Shown here: piece by piece, positions 1-7,338 of the stretch | Layout of the letters: each line of letters starts with the position of its first letter | Position numbering within the stretch: the first letter of the stretch is position 1 | DNA from: Candidatus Hodarchaeota archaeon | GTDB taxonomy: Archaea; Asgardarchaeota; Heimdallarchaeia; Hodarchaeales; Hodarchaeaceae | Length of the DNA stretch: 34,732 nt | Direction: 5' to 3' | Assembly (NCBI GenBank): GCA_016839815.1 | Contig: JAEOTM010000115.1 | Location: 1 to 34,732 of the forward strand | The notes under the pieces: generated by a model | The model's database searches: none | What the model saw: only the letters and a program-made list of their open reading frames with translations | Told to the model about the DNA's origin: nothing | Position numbers and translations under genes: made by a program

Positions 1-1
1 A

Positions 2-619
2 CTAACGACTCTTCCCAGAGAGCTAGCTCAATTAAAGTCAGTAGAAGAAATAATTCTTTCAAGAAATCTATTCTCTATTGTGCCAGATTGTTTATTATCT
101 CTATCCTCATTAAAAATTCTTCACCTTGTTGAGAATAAACTTTCTGAATTCCCAGAAGATTTGAGGAAGTGGGGTAACTTACGAGAACTCGGCCTTACGA
201 AGAATGATTTACTCCAGCTTCCTGAATCATTTGGGGATTTAACTGGGTTGGTTGAACTCTCAATGTCAAAAAATCAAATTCCAGTCTTACCAGCCAACTT
301 TACTAAGTTAAAAAAGCTAAAATTCTTCTTTGCGTACTCCTGCTCAATTCATTCCTTACCCGATAACTTTGGTGATCTTAAAGCTCTTGAAAAGCTTGAT
401 CTAAGTATCAATGAACTACATGAGCTCCCAAAAACAATAGGACAATTACCCAGACTCAAGAACATTGATGTACAACAAAACCAGCTTACATCAATTCCAG
501 AAACGCTTCTGTCACTACCCTCTCTAAGATATCTGAATTTAACGAAAAACCCATTATCTACATATACTCGAACCCAAATCATGTCACGATCACTAGAAAA
601 AGTAAAGATTTTACTCTAA
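2..619 (+). CDS. Leucine-rich repeat protein, 5' end outside the window
   Basis: The reading frame is open from base 2, and leucine-rich repeats already run through the first codons, so the true start lies left of the window. A GTG at 80 is in frame but falls inside a repeat and is not a credible start. Eight consecutive repeats of about 23 residues are visible, each following the pattern LPxxhxxLxxLxxLxLxxNxLxx (for example LPESFGDLTGLVELSMSKN). A short basic cap rich in R and K ends the protein. This short-period type resembles the Ras-group/SHOC2-like and bacterial LRR proteins, which act as protein-binding scaffolds. No enzyme domain is visible in the part present, though one could lie upstream. 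The stop is 23 bases before the transporter gene, suggesting co-transcription. The fold is clear; the partner and role cannot be told. Confidence 0.88.
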   Translation, partial: LTTLPRELAQLKSVEEIILSRNLFSIVPDCLLSLSSLKILHLVENKLSEFPEDLRKWGNLRELGLTKNDLLQLPESFGDLTGLVELSMSKNQIPVLPANFTKLKKLKFFFAYSCSIHSLPDNFGDLKALEKLDLSINELHELPKTIGQLPRLKNIDVQQNQLTSIPETLLSLPSLRYLNLTKNPLSTYTRTQIMSRSLEKVKILL

Positions 620-642
620 CTCATAAAACAAAGGGCTTATCT

Positions 643-1488
643 ATGCTTATCCCCATTTTCATTGCATTAATTGGAACGATCATCCTTAATATTGGCTTTG
701 TTCTCCAAAAAAGTGAAGCATCACAATTGCCTTCCTTTACACCAACAGATATTAAACTCAAGCTGCAACAAATAGTCACCTGCAGAAAATGGATACTTGG
801 TACGACTTTAACGACTACTGGTTGGTTATTCTTTCTGATCGCAATTGCTGTAGCACCGTTAACTGTAATAGCCCCCTTAAGTAATGCAGGAGTGGTTGTT
901 CTTGCAGGAATTGCCTATTTTTATTTACAGGAATCTTTGCATGTGTATGAGTGGATGGGATTTATTGCTATTCTACTCGGAGTTGTCTTCATACCTATCT
1001 TTTCTACATCGAAGCAAGTTGATATAAAAGAGTTAGATGCAGTATTACTCTTGTTAATGACTAGTATTTTTATAGTTGGTATGATATTCCTTGTTATTTG
1101 TCAAAAACTTTTATTTCCCCTTAAAAATGGGAGTGTACTAGGAATTTTATCAGGAATAACGGCTGGTATGGGTTCTGCGTTTACTAAGATGATTTCTTTT
1201 GTGATTGATGAATTTATTTTGTTGGTAATGACATTGATCTTAGTTGGAATATTTCAGATTCTCTCATTCATCACCCTGCAGACAGCATTTCAACAAGAAC
1301 GTGCCACAATTATTGTCCCTCTGTTTAACAGCTTCGCTACTCTTCTTCCCCTAATTTACGGAATACTTATCTTTTCAGAGGTTGTTCCGATTGGTCAAAT
1401 GCTTGGGATAATTATGATCGTGTTGGGAGCTTCCGCGTTGTTCCAATTTAGTGGAGAGGATTTTAGCAAGAAATTACAAGGAGAATGA
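643..1488 (+). CDS. DMT-superfamily (EamA/NIPA-like) membrane transporter
   Basis: This 281-residue protein is almost entirely hydrophobic, with about nine to ten predicted membrane helices arranged as two similar halves. That is typical of the drug/metabolite transporter superfamily, which exports or imports small metabolites or, in the NIPA branch, Mg2+. The first helix carries NIGFVLQKSEA and the third to fourth helices carry VAPLTVIAPLSNAGVV and a following acidic ylqESLHVYEW turn. The second half ends with an LIYGILIFSEVVPIGQMLGI segment. Both halves show the 'E in a helix-loop before a glycine-rich helix' layout common to EamA proteins. The substrate cannot be predicted. The stop TGA lies three bases before the next start, and the last codons hold that gene's ribosome-binding site, so expression is coupled with the DNA glycosylase. 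The link looks positional rather than functional. Confidence 0.8.
   Translation: MLIPIFIALIGTIILNIGFVLQKSEASQLPSFTPTDIKLKLQQIVTCRKWILGTTLTTTGWLFFLIAIAVAPLTVIAPLSNAGVVVLAGIAYFYLQESLHVYEWMGFIAILLGVVFIPIFSTSKQVDIKELDAVLLLLMTSIFIVGMIFLVICQKLLFPLKNGSVLGILSGITAGMGSAFTKMISFVIDEFILLVMTLILVGIFQILSFITLQTAFQQERATIIVPLFNSFATLLPLIYGILIFSEVVPIGQMLGIIMIVLGASALFQFSGEDFSKKLQGE
1478..1483 (+). promoter_or_regulatory. Shine-Dalgarno site for the DNA glycosylase
   Basis: AAGGAG lies inside the final codons of the transporter gene, eight bases before the ATG at 1492. With only three bases between stop and start, this suggests translational coupling and supports the chosen glycosylase start. Confidence 0.65.
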
Positions 1489-1491
1489 CTG

Positions 1492-2343
1492 ATGCCTGAA
1501 GGACCTGAAGTTGAGGCTGTTCGTAGAGAACTATTACAACTACAAAATCAAGAAATTGACAAAATCACTTTCACCCCTCTGTCACAAAAGTACCCAAAGT
1601 ATCAAGGAAAAGAGCATGAATTTTCCCATTTCTCATCTCAAAAAACCAGAGATATTCATCGATTTAACAAATTTCTCGTTTGGGAGTTTGAGAACGAACC
1701 AGTTATTCTGAATCACCTTGGTATGACTGGTCGTTGGACAATGATCAAATCATTAAAAGAAATTGAGAACAAAACCACTCATCCCAAAGTTATCGTGAGA
1801 ATGAAAAGTCCTCCACATGCAGTCTTTGATGATAGTCGAAATTTTGGACAATTCAGAACCTTTCCATCGATGGAAGAGATAAAAAAATATCCTCCAATCA
1901 AAAAATTAGGAATAGATGGATTAACCGATCCTTTTCCTCTCGAGGAATACTTAACGAGACTTGGGGAACAACGTTTTCAACAAAAACAGATCGGAGATTT
2001 ATTAATGGACGCTCGATTAGTTTCAGGTATCGGAAATATCTACAAAGCAGAATCACTGTATGAAGCAAAAATTCATCCTGAACGGAAAGTGTCTACATTA
2101 TCTGAAGAGGAGGCTGAATTATTAGGAAAATCAATATCAAAAACACTTCTCAGAGCATTTCATGATAAAGGAAGTTCATTCGATGCAAGGTATAGACTCC
2201 CATCAGGTGAGGAAGGACAAGCTCAACGCTGGCATAAAGTATATCAAAGATTAGATGAATCTTGTCCTGAATGTAACACGAAAATTGAGAAAATTATCCA
2301 GAATAATCGAAGTACCTATTACTGCCCCACTTGCCAAAAATAA
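1492..2343 (+). CDS. Fpg/Nei-family DNA glycosylase/AP lyase
   Basis: The 283-residue product is a bifunctional base-excision repair enzyme that removes oxidised bases and cuts the abasic strand. After removal of Met1 the N-terminal proline (P2) is the Schiff-base nucleophile and E3 the general acid. K60 in HRFNKFLVWEF matches the conserved beta-hairpin lysine, and HLGMTGRW follows. The helix-two-turn-helix shows as GIGNIYKAESLYEAKIHPER. The C-terminal zinc finger is complete: CPEC, sixteen residues, CPTC, with the conserved Arg and Tyr just before the second pair. MPEGPE resembles the Nei start more than the usual Fpg MPELPE, so substrate choice (8-oxoguanine or oxidised pyrimidine) is uncertain. 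Length is normal for the family. Fpg/Nei enzymes are common in bacteria and uncommon in archaea, which hints at transfer. It is the last gene of the LRR-transporter-glycosylase cluster. Confidence 0.93.
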   Translation: MPEGPEVEAVRRELLQLQNQEIDKITFTPLSQKYPKYQGKEHEFSHFSSQKTRDIHRFNKFLVWEFENEPVILNHLGMTGRWTMIKSLKEIENKTTHPKVIVRMKSPPHAVFDDSRNFGQFRTFPSMEEIKKYPPIKKLGIDGLTDPFPLEEYLTRLGEQRFQQKQIGDLLMDARLVSGIGNIYKAESLYEAKIHPERKVSTLSEEEAELLGKSISKTLLRAFHDKGSSFDARYRLPSGEEGQAQRWHKVYQRLDESCPECNTKIEKIIQNNRSTYYCPTCQK

Positions 2344-2376
2344 GATGAAAACATTCACGAAATAATAAAGAAAAGG

Positions 2377-2401
2377 ATTTTGAAGATGATTTCATCAAAA
2401 T
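2377..2401. terminator. Candidate bidirectional terminator hairpin between convergent genes
   Basis: Arms ATTTTGA and TCAAAAT are perfectly complementary around an 11-base centre that can add two more pairs (G-C, A-T) after one mismatch. The hairpin sits between the stops of the glycosylase (+) and the HMG-CoA synthase fusion (-). There is no long T-run directly after it, so terminator function is inferred from position. Confidence 0.35.
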
Positions 2402-2424
2402 AACCTAGAATCGTGGGTTACTAC

Positions 2425-4104
2425 TTAATTTGATTTAAAATCCCTGCGTAAATGAGTAAACATAGGGACATACAAAAGAGGAACCCAATCTTTGGGATTA
2501 GGTCTCCAGCGACCAACAACGGCCTTAACTTCTTCGCCTTCAGTGAAGTTACAGATTTTAGGATTGTAATTGAAACCTCTTACCATACCTTGGTCAAACA
2601 TAGCCCAGTAGGGATTTCCTGGTTGACCTGCAGCTTTCTTCACATTCGGACCATAGAAGTGTACATTTGTGATTTTTGCTCGTTTTGGAATTTTAGCAGT
2701 CTCTAATTCTTCTCCACAAATTCGTTTGGCATCAGAACTATCCTTCTTAATTCCACGTAAACATTTCCCCTTGAGCTGTTCAAATTTCCGAGGAGGAGCA
2801 AAATCTGGAAAATTCTCTTTACTCCAGCTATCACCAAAATAGACTGCTCCACATTTGGGGCAGCCTTCAACTTCATAATAATCTTCTGAGATAGGTTCAT
2901 ATTCAATCAGAGCAATATGTTTAGCAGCGTTATCGGGGTTATCACGGAATTTAATATAATCATCAACAGATATTTTTTGCTTATATTCAATCTGTTCCTG
3001 AACAGTAGGTACACCATTATTCGCCGATTTTGAACCATTTTGTTTAACATTAATACTAATGACATCAGAACCAGCACCAGAACCATAAAGCACGGTCATA
3101 ATTTCTTCACCTTTCTTGGCTCTTTCAATGGCGTCACACAGTGCAGTGGGAACAGTAGCCGAGTATCCATTGGCAATATTCGGGGCGAGATTTGAAACTT
3201 TTACCTCGGGTTTGATGCCCAGCATACGTCCGTCATCATCAAATTCTTTTTTCGCAAGTGTGACACCAAAATGGTTGGAGACATCAAGCAGAGCTTCATT
3301 GGGGAATGAACCATTAGGACTATGAATAACCCATGTTTTATTGGGAAGACAGGTAGGATCAATATCATACCTTTCCACATGCTTTTTTACGGCAGATAAA
3401 ATCATTCCACGAAAAGCTAAACTTGTACCTTGACCCTCATGTTCGGGAAAACTCATTCCTTCTTTTCTAACGAAATCGGAGAAGTCATAGTTTACTGAAG
3501 TGCGGCCTTTTATTTCAGCGATTCCATCATCTTTACCTAAAATTATCGTGGTTGAATAAAAGGAGGCAGAAAATTCTAGATCATCACCAGGAGCTCCCTG
3601 TGAAGCATCAGTTGCCGTAATAGCTACATATCTGCATCGATCAGCATCGATCAAGGCTGCACCAATTTCTAAAAATTCCCCGAAGGGCTTACATGCAAAT
3701 TCTCCTCGAACACCAAAACGTATATTCGTCAAACCTGCTTTTCCAGCAATAGCGGTGGATGATTTTACAGCATAAGGATAAGATTCAGAAACAACGAACA
3801 ACGCATCAATTTGAGTAGGATCAATATCAGCGCGTTTAACAGCATAATTTAAACTCCTAATGCCTGCAGTTAAAGCATCTTCATTCGGTCCAGGGACAAT
3901 TTTTTCTCTTAATAAGAGACGTTGATTGTAAACCCACCGAACAGAACGTAGTGCTTTTCCTCTGAAACGGTTAACCGTGTCTTTCATCATACGCAATGCG
4001 GTTTTATAATGCAATTGCGACATTGAATGATAATGATCAACTAACTCCTCTATTTCCAGCCGATTAGCAGGAATGAATGAAGCGATTGATTTAATTTCAG
4101 CCAT
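2425..4104 (-). CDS. HMG-CoA synthase (archaeal type) fused to a DUF35 zinc-ribbon/OB domain
   Basis: Residues 1-355 form a thiolase-fold HMG-CoA synthase of archaeal type. VPGPNED is at 70-76, SESYPYAVKSST at 106-117, the catalytic cysteine C138 in FACKPF, DASQGAPGDDLEFSA at 166-180 and catalytic H261 in VIHSPNGSFP. This enzyme condenses acetoacetyl-CoA with acetyl-CoA, feeding the mevalonate route to archaeal lipids. A linker follows, then a DUF35-like module at about 405-545: a C415-x2-C418 pair and a second pair C448...C463, followed by a beta-rich OB-fold region. In other archaea DUF35 is a separate small protein bridging thiolase and HMG-CoA synthase; here it is covalently attached and no thiolase gene is nearby. 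Roughly 40 extra N-terminal residues, rich in K and R, precede the conserved core. The residues after C138 (FGEFLE) depart from the usual small-residue motif, so a related acyl-condensing role is possible. Confidence 0.85.
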   Translation of the reverse strand: MAEIKSIASFIPANRLEIEELVDHYHSMSQLHYKTALRMMKDTVNRFRGKALRSVRWVYNQRLLLREKIVPGPNEDALTAGIRSLNYAVKRADIDPTQIDALFVVSESYPYAVKSSTAIAGKAGLTNIRFGVRGEFACKPFGEFLEIGAALIDADRCRYVAITATDASQGAPGDDLEFSASFYSTTIILGKDDGIAEIKGRTSVNYDFSDFVRKEGMSFPEHEGQGTSLAFRGMILSAVKKHVERYDIDPTCLPNKTWVIHSPNGSFPNEALLDVSNHFGVTLAKKEFDDDGRMLGIKPEVKVSNLAPNIANGYSATVPTALCDAIERAKKGEEIMTVLYGSGAGSDVISINVKQNGSKSANNGVPTVQEQIEYKQKISVDDYIKFRDNPDNAAKHIALIEYEPISEDYYEVEGCPKCGAVYFGDSWSKENFPDFAPPRKFEQLKGKCLRGIKKDSSDAKRICGEELETAKIPKRAKITNVHFYGPNVKKAAGQPGNPYWAMFDQGMVRGFNYNPKICNFTEGEEVKAVVGRWRPNPKDWVPLLYVPMFTHLRRDFKSN

Positions 4105-4125
4105 AAGCTACAAATCCAAATTCAT

Positions 4126-4224
4126 TTACATGACATAAAAAATTCTTATATTAGGTTGTGTGTGTACTTTTATTTCGATCCGAGTGGCAGGAAAAAACGA
4201 GGCGGTCGATTTCATCTCAGCCAT
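4126..4224 (-). pseudogene. Relic of a second HMG-CoA synthase 5' end
   Basis: On the same strand and directly upstream of the HMG-CoA synthase fusion, bases 4171-4224 match the first 54 bases of that gene (4051-4104) at 42 of 54 positions. The reading starts MAEMKSTASFFPATRIEI against MAEIKSIASFIPANRLEI in the intact gene. After those 18 codons similarity stops, and the frame runs into TAA at 4126-4128 after 32 codons. I read this as what is left of a diverged paralogue, or of a partial duplication of the gene's start. It could still be translated as a short upstream ORF. Confidence 0.55.
4144..4153 (-). promoter_or_regulatory. Candidate TATA box for the HMG-CoA synthase fusion
   Basis: On the minus strand CTAATATAAG ends 40 bases before the ATG at 4104, which would place transcription start about 15 bases before the ATG. 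It lies between the 5' relic and the intact gene. This is judged by sequence resemblance only. Confidence 0.3.
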
Positions 4225-4614
4225 TGGATTAACTTTCCAGAGTATTTACCTATACCAAAGTGCAACAAATATAATACTGTCAGAGACAACAATAGTTGCT
4301 GTTCTTCGGAATTAAAATTTCTTTAAATTCTTATTTAATGGTTTCTAGTAAGTTTTCTCCGACAAAACATCGAAATGGGTATGTGCACTGGGTAGACAAT
4401 TAATAGTTTGGTTCACTACTCGAAAATTATTTCCAAATAATATGAAAAGCTCTTAAACAATTCAGTGGTTGACGGTAAGATTTAACATTAAATCAACACA
4501 TGAAATCCAAAGTAATTGTGTAATTTATTACTAAAAGTGGAAAAGACCCTAAGAAATATCCAAGAAAGTGAAAAGTTTCTTGAAATCGGAGATCTAATCA
4601 GAGATCGAGGAAAA
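4225..4614. other. Intergenic region, 390 bases, no gene recognised
   Basis: The stretch lies between the HMG-CoA synthase relic and the end of the methyltransferase gene. It holds one perfect 7-base hairpin, CAAGAAA at 4561-4567 and TTTCTTG at 4576-4582. It is placed where the minus-strand methyltransferase transcript would end but has no T-run. An open frame crossing its right end has no ribosome-binding site or recognisable similarity. I see nothing else in it. Confidence 0.5.
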
Positions 4615-5601
4615 TTAAACACTTTTTTGAGCAAGAATTCGAACATTTCTACTAGTGATATCTGGATCCATGAATCTTGTAAACTTCAGAATATGAAAAC
4701 CACTGCTTCTAATCACATTTTGTAGATCATTGATTGTTTCTTCTGCAATATCATAAAATGTGTCGCGTGAGTAATCATAAGCACCTATAGTAATGAAAAA
4801 ATACCCTAGAGGTTTGAGTATTTGTTGAATCGAATTAAACAACGATTTAAACTCTTGGATGGTATTCTTCTCACTAACAAAGATAGCTAGAATTGAGGTG
4901 ACCCCATCAAAGGAACTTGGAGGAAGCTTATGTAAATCTACAAAAAAATTACCCTTTACAAATGTAACGAGATACCGAAACTTCACTTCATCTTCCGTCA
5001 TATCAAACCTATCGAATGTTGTAACTTTAAAACCTGATTTAACTAAGAACTTTACCATCCCAGATGTATCACCTCCAGATCCAAGATCCGCAATAGAGGC
5101 GTTTTTTGGTAGTAATGGGTTCAGCTCGCTGTAATCCAATAATTCTGTATAGGTGCGTTGTCTGCCACTGTAAACCCACTCCTCATATTTGAGGAACAAT
5201 TTGACCGAAATTCTTAAGAAATCAGTTAATTCCCAAACCTCGATATTATTTTTCTGTAACGTTTTGTGCTCTCGGTGGGAGAATGATTGATACACCTTTT
5301 CTTTGAGGATTAATAACTTTTTGCAGTTTGTAAAACTGTTATCACGAAAATTTTGGAGGATTATATCTACCAATGTTTTTCGATGGGCGTAACAGTATCC
5401 AATGCAGTATCTAGTTCGTCGGTCACTCCGTTTCCGTGTGACACTAATGAGAAATAAAGGATCATTCGTAGGGGGCGTTGAATACCAACTGGTGAGACCT
5501 AGAGAGGTAACTAAATGGATCATCCCTCTCTCTGCTTTTCTTTTACGGCCTGAAAAGAATTCTTTTTTCCAATATTCGATGTAATGTTCTTCTGAGTGCA
5601 T
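4615..5601 (-). CDS. Class I SAM-dependent methyltransferase with an N-terminal restriction-endonuclease-like domain
   Basis: The C-terminal half (about 160-328) is a Rossmann-fold methyltransferase. Motif I reads IADLGSGGDTSG at 170-181, the acidic end of strand 2 is TTFDRFD at 194-200, and KPLGYFFITIGAYDY follows strand 5. SAM binding is well supported; the acceptor is unknown. The first 130 residues are not a standard methyltransferase part. Their order (RKAERGMIHLVTSLGL, then LFLISVTRK, then KKLLILKEKVYQSFSHREHK and NNIEVWELTDFL) resembles a degenerate Mrr/PD-(D/E)xK fold, but the E-x-K signature is replaced by VTRK, so nuclease activity is unlikely. That assignment is an inference from pattern only. 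ATG at 5601 has AGGA nine bases upstream. The gene lies 91 bases downstream of the aminotransferase on the same strand and may be read with it. Confidence 0.75.
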   Translation of the reverse strand: MHSEEHYIEYWKKEFFSGRKRKAERGMIHLVTSLGLTSWYSTPPTNDPLFLISVTRKRSDRRTRYCIGYCYAHRKTLVDIILQNFRDNSFTNCKKLLILKEKVYQSFSHREHKTLQKNNIEVWELTDFLRISVKLFLKYEEWVYSGRQRTYTELLDYSELNPLLPKNASIADLGSGGDTSGMVKFLVKSGFKVTTFDRFDMTEDEVKFRYLVTFVKGNFFVDLHKLPPSSFDGVTSILAIFVSEKNTIQEFKSLFNSIQQILKPLGYFFITIGAYDYSRDTFYDIAEETINDLQNVIRSSGFHILKFTRFMDPDITSRNVRILAQKSV

Positions 5602-5692
5602 TGCTTGCTTCCTGAAGAGAGATTTAGTGATTTAATCCAATTTTGATCTAGTAGTGAACGTTTTCTCCATTAATTGCCTTTAATGGTAGATT

Positions 5693-6775
5693 TCATTCAA
5701 CTGGAACGATCCATCCGTACGGATCTGGTATTTTCCCATATTGGATACCAAGGAGTTTTTCTCTTACTTTTTGTGTAACAGATCCTATTGTAAAGTTATT
5801 CATCACATAATCTACATTTTGATAATAAATACTCCCCACAGGGGCAATAGAGGCAGCTGTGCCTGTACCAAAACTTTCAGTTACCGTTCCATCCTTGATC
5901 CCTTTTATAATATCCTCAATGGCTAATGATTCTTCTTTCACCTTATAACCAATATCTTGCAAGAGCTTTATTGTACAATCGCGTGTAATCCCATGTACAA
6001 TAGTATCCTGCTCAAGAGGAGTCGTATAGACATTATCATTATAGACAAAGAAAATATTCATGGCACCCACTTCTTCTACAAAGCGTCGATGGATAGCATC
6101 AAGCCATAAAACTGCATGAAATCCCTTTTTCTTTGCATTATGCTCTTCTAATAAACTACCCCCATAATTGCCTCCTGTTTTAGCTGAACCCATCCCACCA
6201 GGTGCGGTCCGTATGTATCGCTCACTTACATATATCTTCAGGATTTCAGGAAAATAGGCTTTAGAGGGTAACAGAATAATGAAAAATAAATATTCGTTTG
6301 AAGCTCGCAATCCAATACTTGGTTCTATCCCAATCATCGCAGGACGAATATAAATAGAGGAGCCTACTGATTTAGGAGCCCAATCTTTTTCCAAACGTAA
6401 CAGCTCTTTTAGTCCTGTAAGATAAATATTAGGATCAATTGTGGGCATCATCATTCGTTTTGCAGATAGGTTGAAACGAGCAATATTTTGTTCAGGCCGA
6501 AATAACTGAAGCTGGCCATCTGAAGTGAGAAATGCTTTCTGCCCCTCAAAAATAGTCTGCCCATAATGAAAACAAACAGCAGTCGGATCTAGAACTATTT
6601 TAGAGTATTTTTTTATCGTGAATTCTTGCCAAACTCCATCTTTATATCTAGCTGTGAACATTCGATCAGTTTTAATCTGTCCAAACCCGATATCGTCCTC
6701 AGATTCAAATTTGGGCTTCAGCTCAGAATCAGGAATCATTTCGACATTTATTTGATTTTTTTTCAATCTCCTCAA
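5693..6775 (-). CDS. ilvE: Branched-chain amino acid aminotransferase, type II
   Basis: This PLP-dependent fold-type IV enzyme interconverts leucine, isoleucine and valine with their 2-oxo acids using glutamate/2-oxoglutarate. PLP lysine is K199 in GSAKTGGNYGGS. The cofactor-binding E235 is in FVEEVGAMNIFF, and the phosphate-binding end is TESFGTGTAASIAP. FHYGQTIFEGQKAF and GSSIYIRPAMIG are typical of the roughly 360-residue type II (eukaryote/Bacillus-like) branch rather than the roughly 300-residue type I branch usual in archaea. The start is TTG. The family's N-terminal strand (INVEM, with ELKPKF after it) lies upstream of the first ATG, codon 13 at 6739, so the protein must begin earlier. 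A stop closes the frame five codons before 6775, leaving TTG at 6775 or 6766. A TATA box 21 bases upstream fits a leaderless message starting at 6775. No other branched-chain amino acid genes are nearby. Confidence 0.93.
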   Translation of the reverse strand: MRRLKKNQINVEMIPDSELKPKFESEDDIGFGQIKTDRMFTARYKDGVWQEFTIKKYSKIVLDPTAVCFHYGQTIFEGQKAFLTSDGQLQLFRPEQNIARFNLSAKRMMMPTIDPNIYLTGLKELLRLEKDWAPKSVGSSIYIRPAMIGIEPSIGLRASNEYLFFIILLPSKAYFPEILKIYVSERYIRTAPGGMGSAKTGGNYGGSLLEEHNAKKKGFHAVLWLDAIHRRFVEEVGAMNIFFVYNDNVYTTPLEQDTIVHGITRDCTIKLLQDIGYKVKEESLAIEDIIKGIKDGTVTESFGTGTAASIAPVGSIYYQNVDYVMNNFTIGSVTQKVREKLLGIQYGKIPDPYGWIVPVE

Positions 6776-6795
6776 CAGGTAGACAGACTAAAGAC

Positions 6796-6803
6796 TATAT
6801 AAA
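6796..6803 (-). promoter_or_regulatory. TATA box for branched-chain aminotransferase
   Basis: Minus-strand TTTATATA is centred about 25 bases before the TTG at 6775, the distance expected between an archaeal TATA box and the transcription start. The message would therefore begin at or next to the start codon. Confidence 0.5.
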
Positions 6804-6945
6804 TTTACTTCGTCAAGACTTAAGGCTAAAAAAAATCTAAATGTAGTTCCTAAATGATTCAAATTTCGTATGGTGAGTTTTTCGTCGAATTGATATTCAT
6901 TGATACTGCAAAAGGAACAGGAATTCTGATAAATCTCGAATATCA

Positions 6946-6954
6946 AAATATAAT
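6946..6954 (+). promoter_or_regulatory. Candidate TATA box for the small protein at 7003
   Basis: AAAATATAA would place transcription start near 6977, giving a leader of about 25 bases that includes the ribosome-binding site at 6990-6994. Confidence 0.4.
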
Positions 6955-6989
6955 AACTGCAAATTGTTGATATTTTCTTTAAGACGTTC

Positions 6990-6994
6990 AGGAG
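6990..6994 (+). promoter_or_regulatory. Shine-Dalgarno site that fixes the start at 7003
   Basis: AGGAG lies eight bases before the ATG at 7003. It favours that ATG over an in-frame TTG 39 bases further upstream. Confidence 0.6.
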
Positions 6995-7002
6995 TTGAGT
7001 GG

Positions 7003-7278
7003 ATGAGCGATCTGGCCTCTCGAGCAATCAATATATTTGAGGCACTCTTTTCAGATCAAGAAAAAGTCGAATTAGAGGAGGGTTCATATCGTATTGGTAC
7101 TACTCGGGGAGGATTGCGATGTATCACAGTCGATGGAATATTTTATATTGAACAAAATCCTGATAAAGGATCTCGCTGGGCAAAACAAGCGCAAGCGGGA
7201 CACCAAATCATGTGGGGACTAAAAGGACGAGTGTATGTCTTACAAGTGGTTGATGGAGTGTTTAAAAAACTAAGATAA
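7003..7278 (+). CDS. Small protein of unknown function
   Basis: The 91-residue product begins MSDLASRAINIFEALF, an amphipathic helix. A mostly beta-strand region follows with GSYRIGTTRGGLRC, GIFYIEQNP, QIMWGLKGRVYVLQVVDGVF and a basic end. There is no signal peptide or membrane helix, and no metal-binding cysteine pattern. I do not recognise the family. The strand-rich body with many glycines could be a small beta-barrel or SH3-like fold, possibly binding protein or nucleic acid, but nothing shows this directly. A TATA-like box and an AGGAG site precede it, so it is very likely expressed. It lies 60 bases before the phosphoesterase and is divergent from the aminotransferase. Confidence 0.65.
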   Translation: MSDLASRAINIFEALFSDQEKVELEEGSYRIGTTRGGLRCITVDGIFYIEQNPDKGSRWAKQAQAGHQIMWGLKGRVYVLQVVDGVFKKLR

Positions 7279-7300
7279 ATCTAGCTAGATGGACTATCTA

Positions 7301-7312
7301 TTATTATAATAA
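7301..7312 (+). promoter_or_regulatory. Candidate TATA box for the phosphoesterase
   Basis: The run TTATTATAATAA lies in the 60-base gap between the small protein and the phosphoesterase, 27 bases before the ATG at 7339. The distance would allow a very short leader. A weak AAGGA at 7324-7328 is also present, so the gene may have its own promoter or be read through. Confidence 0.3.
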
Positions 7313-7338
7313 GGAATATTGAGAAGGAAATTGGGACA

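Noticed and set aside
80..82. GTG as the start of the leucine-rich repeat gene
   Set aside because: The same frame upstream continues a full 23-residue leucine-rich repeat, so the gene runs in from outside the window.
4516..4725. 69-codon open frame starting with TTG on the plus strand
   Set aside because: It overlaps the end of the methyltransferase gene, has no ribosome-binding site, and its second half is the antisense of that gene.
6788..7027. 79-codon minus-strand open frame between the aminotransferase and the small protein
   Set aside because: It overlaps the divergent promoter region and the start of the plus-strand gene, and has no coding signs.
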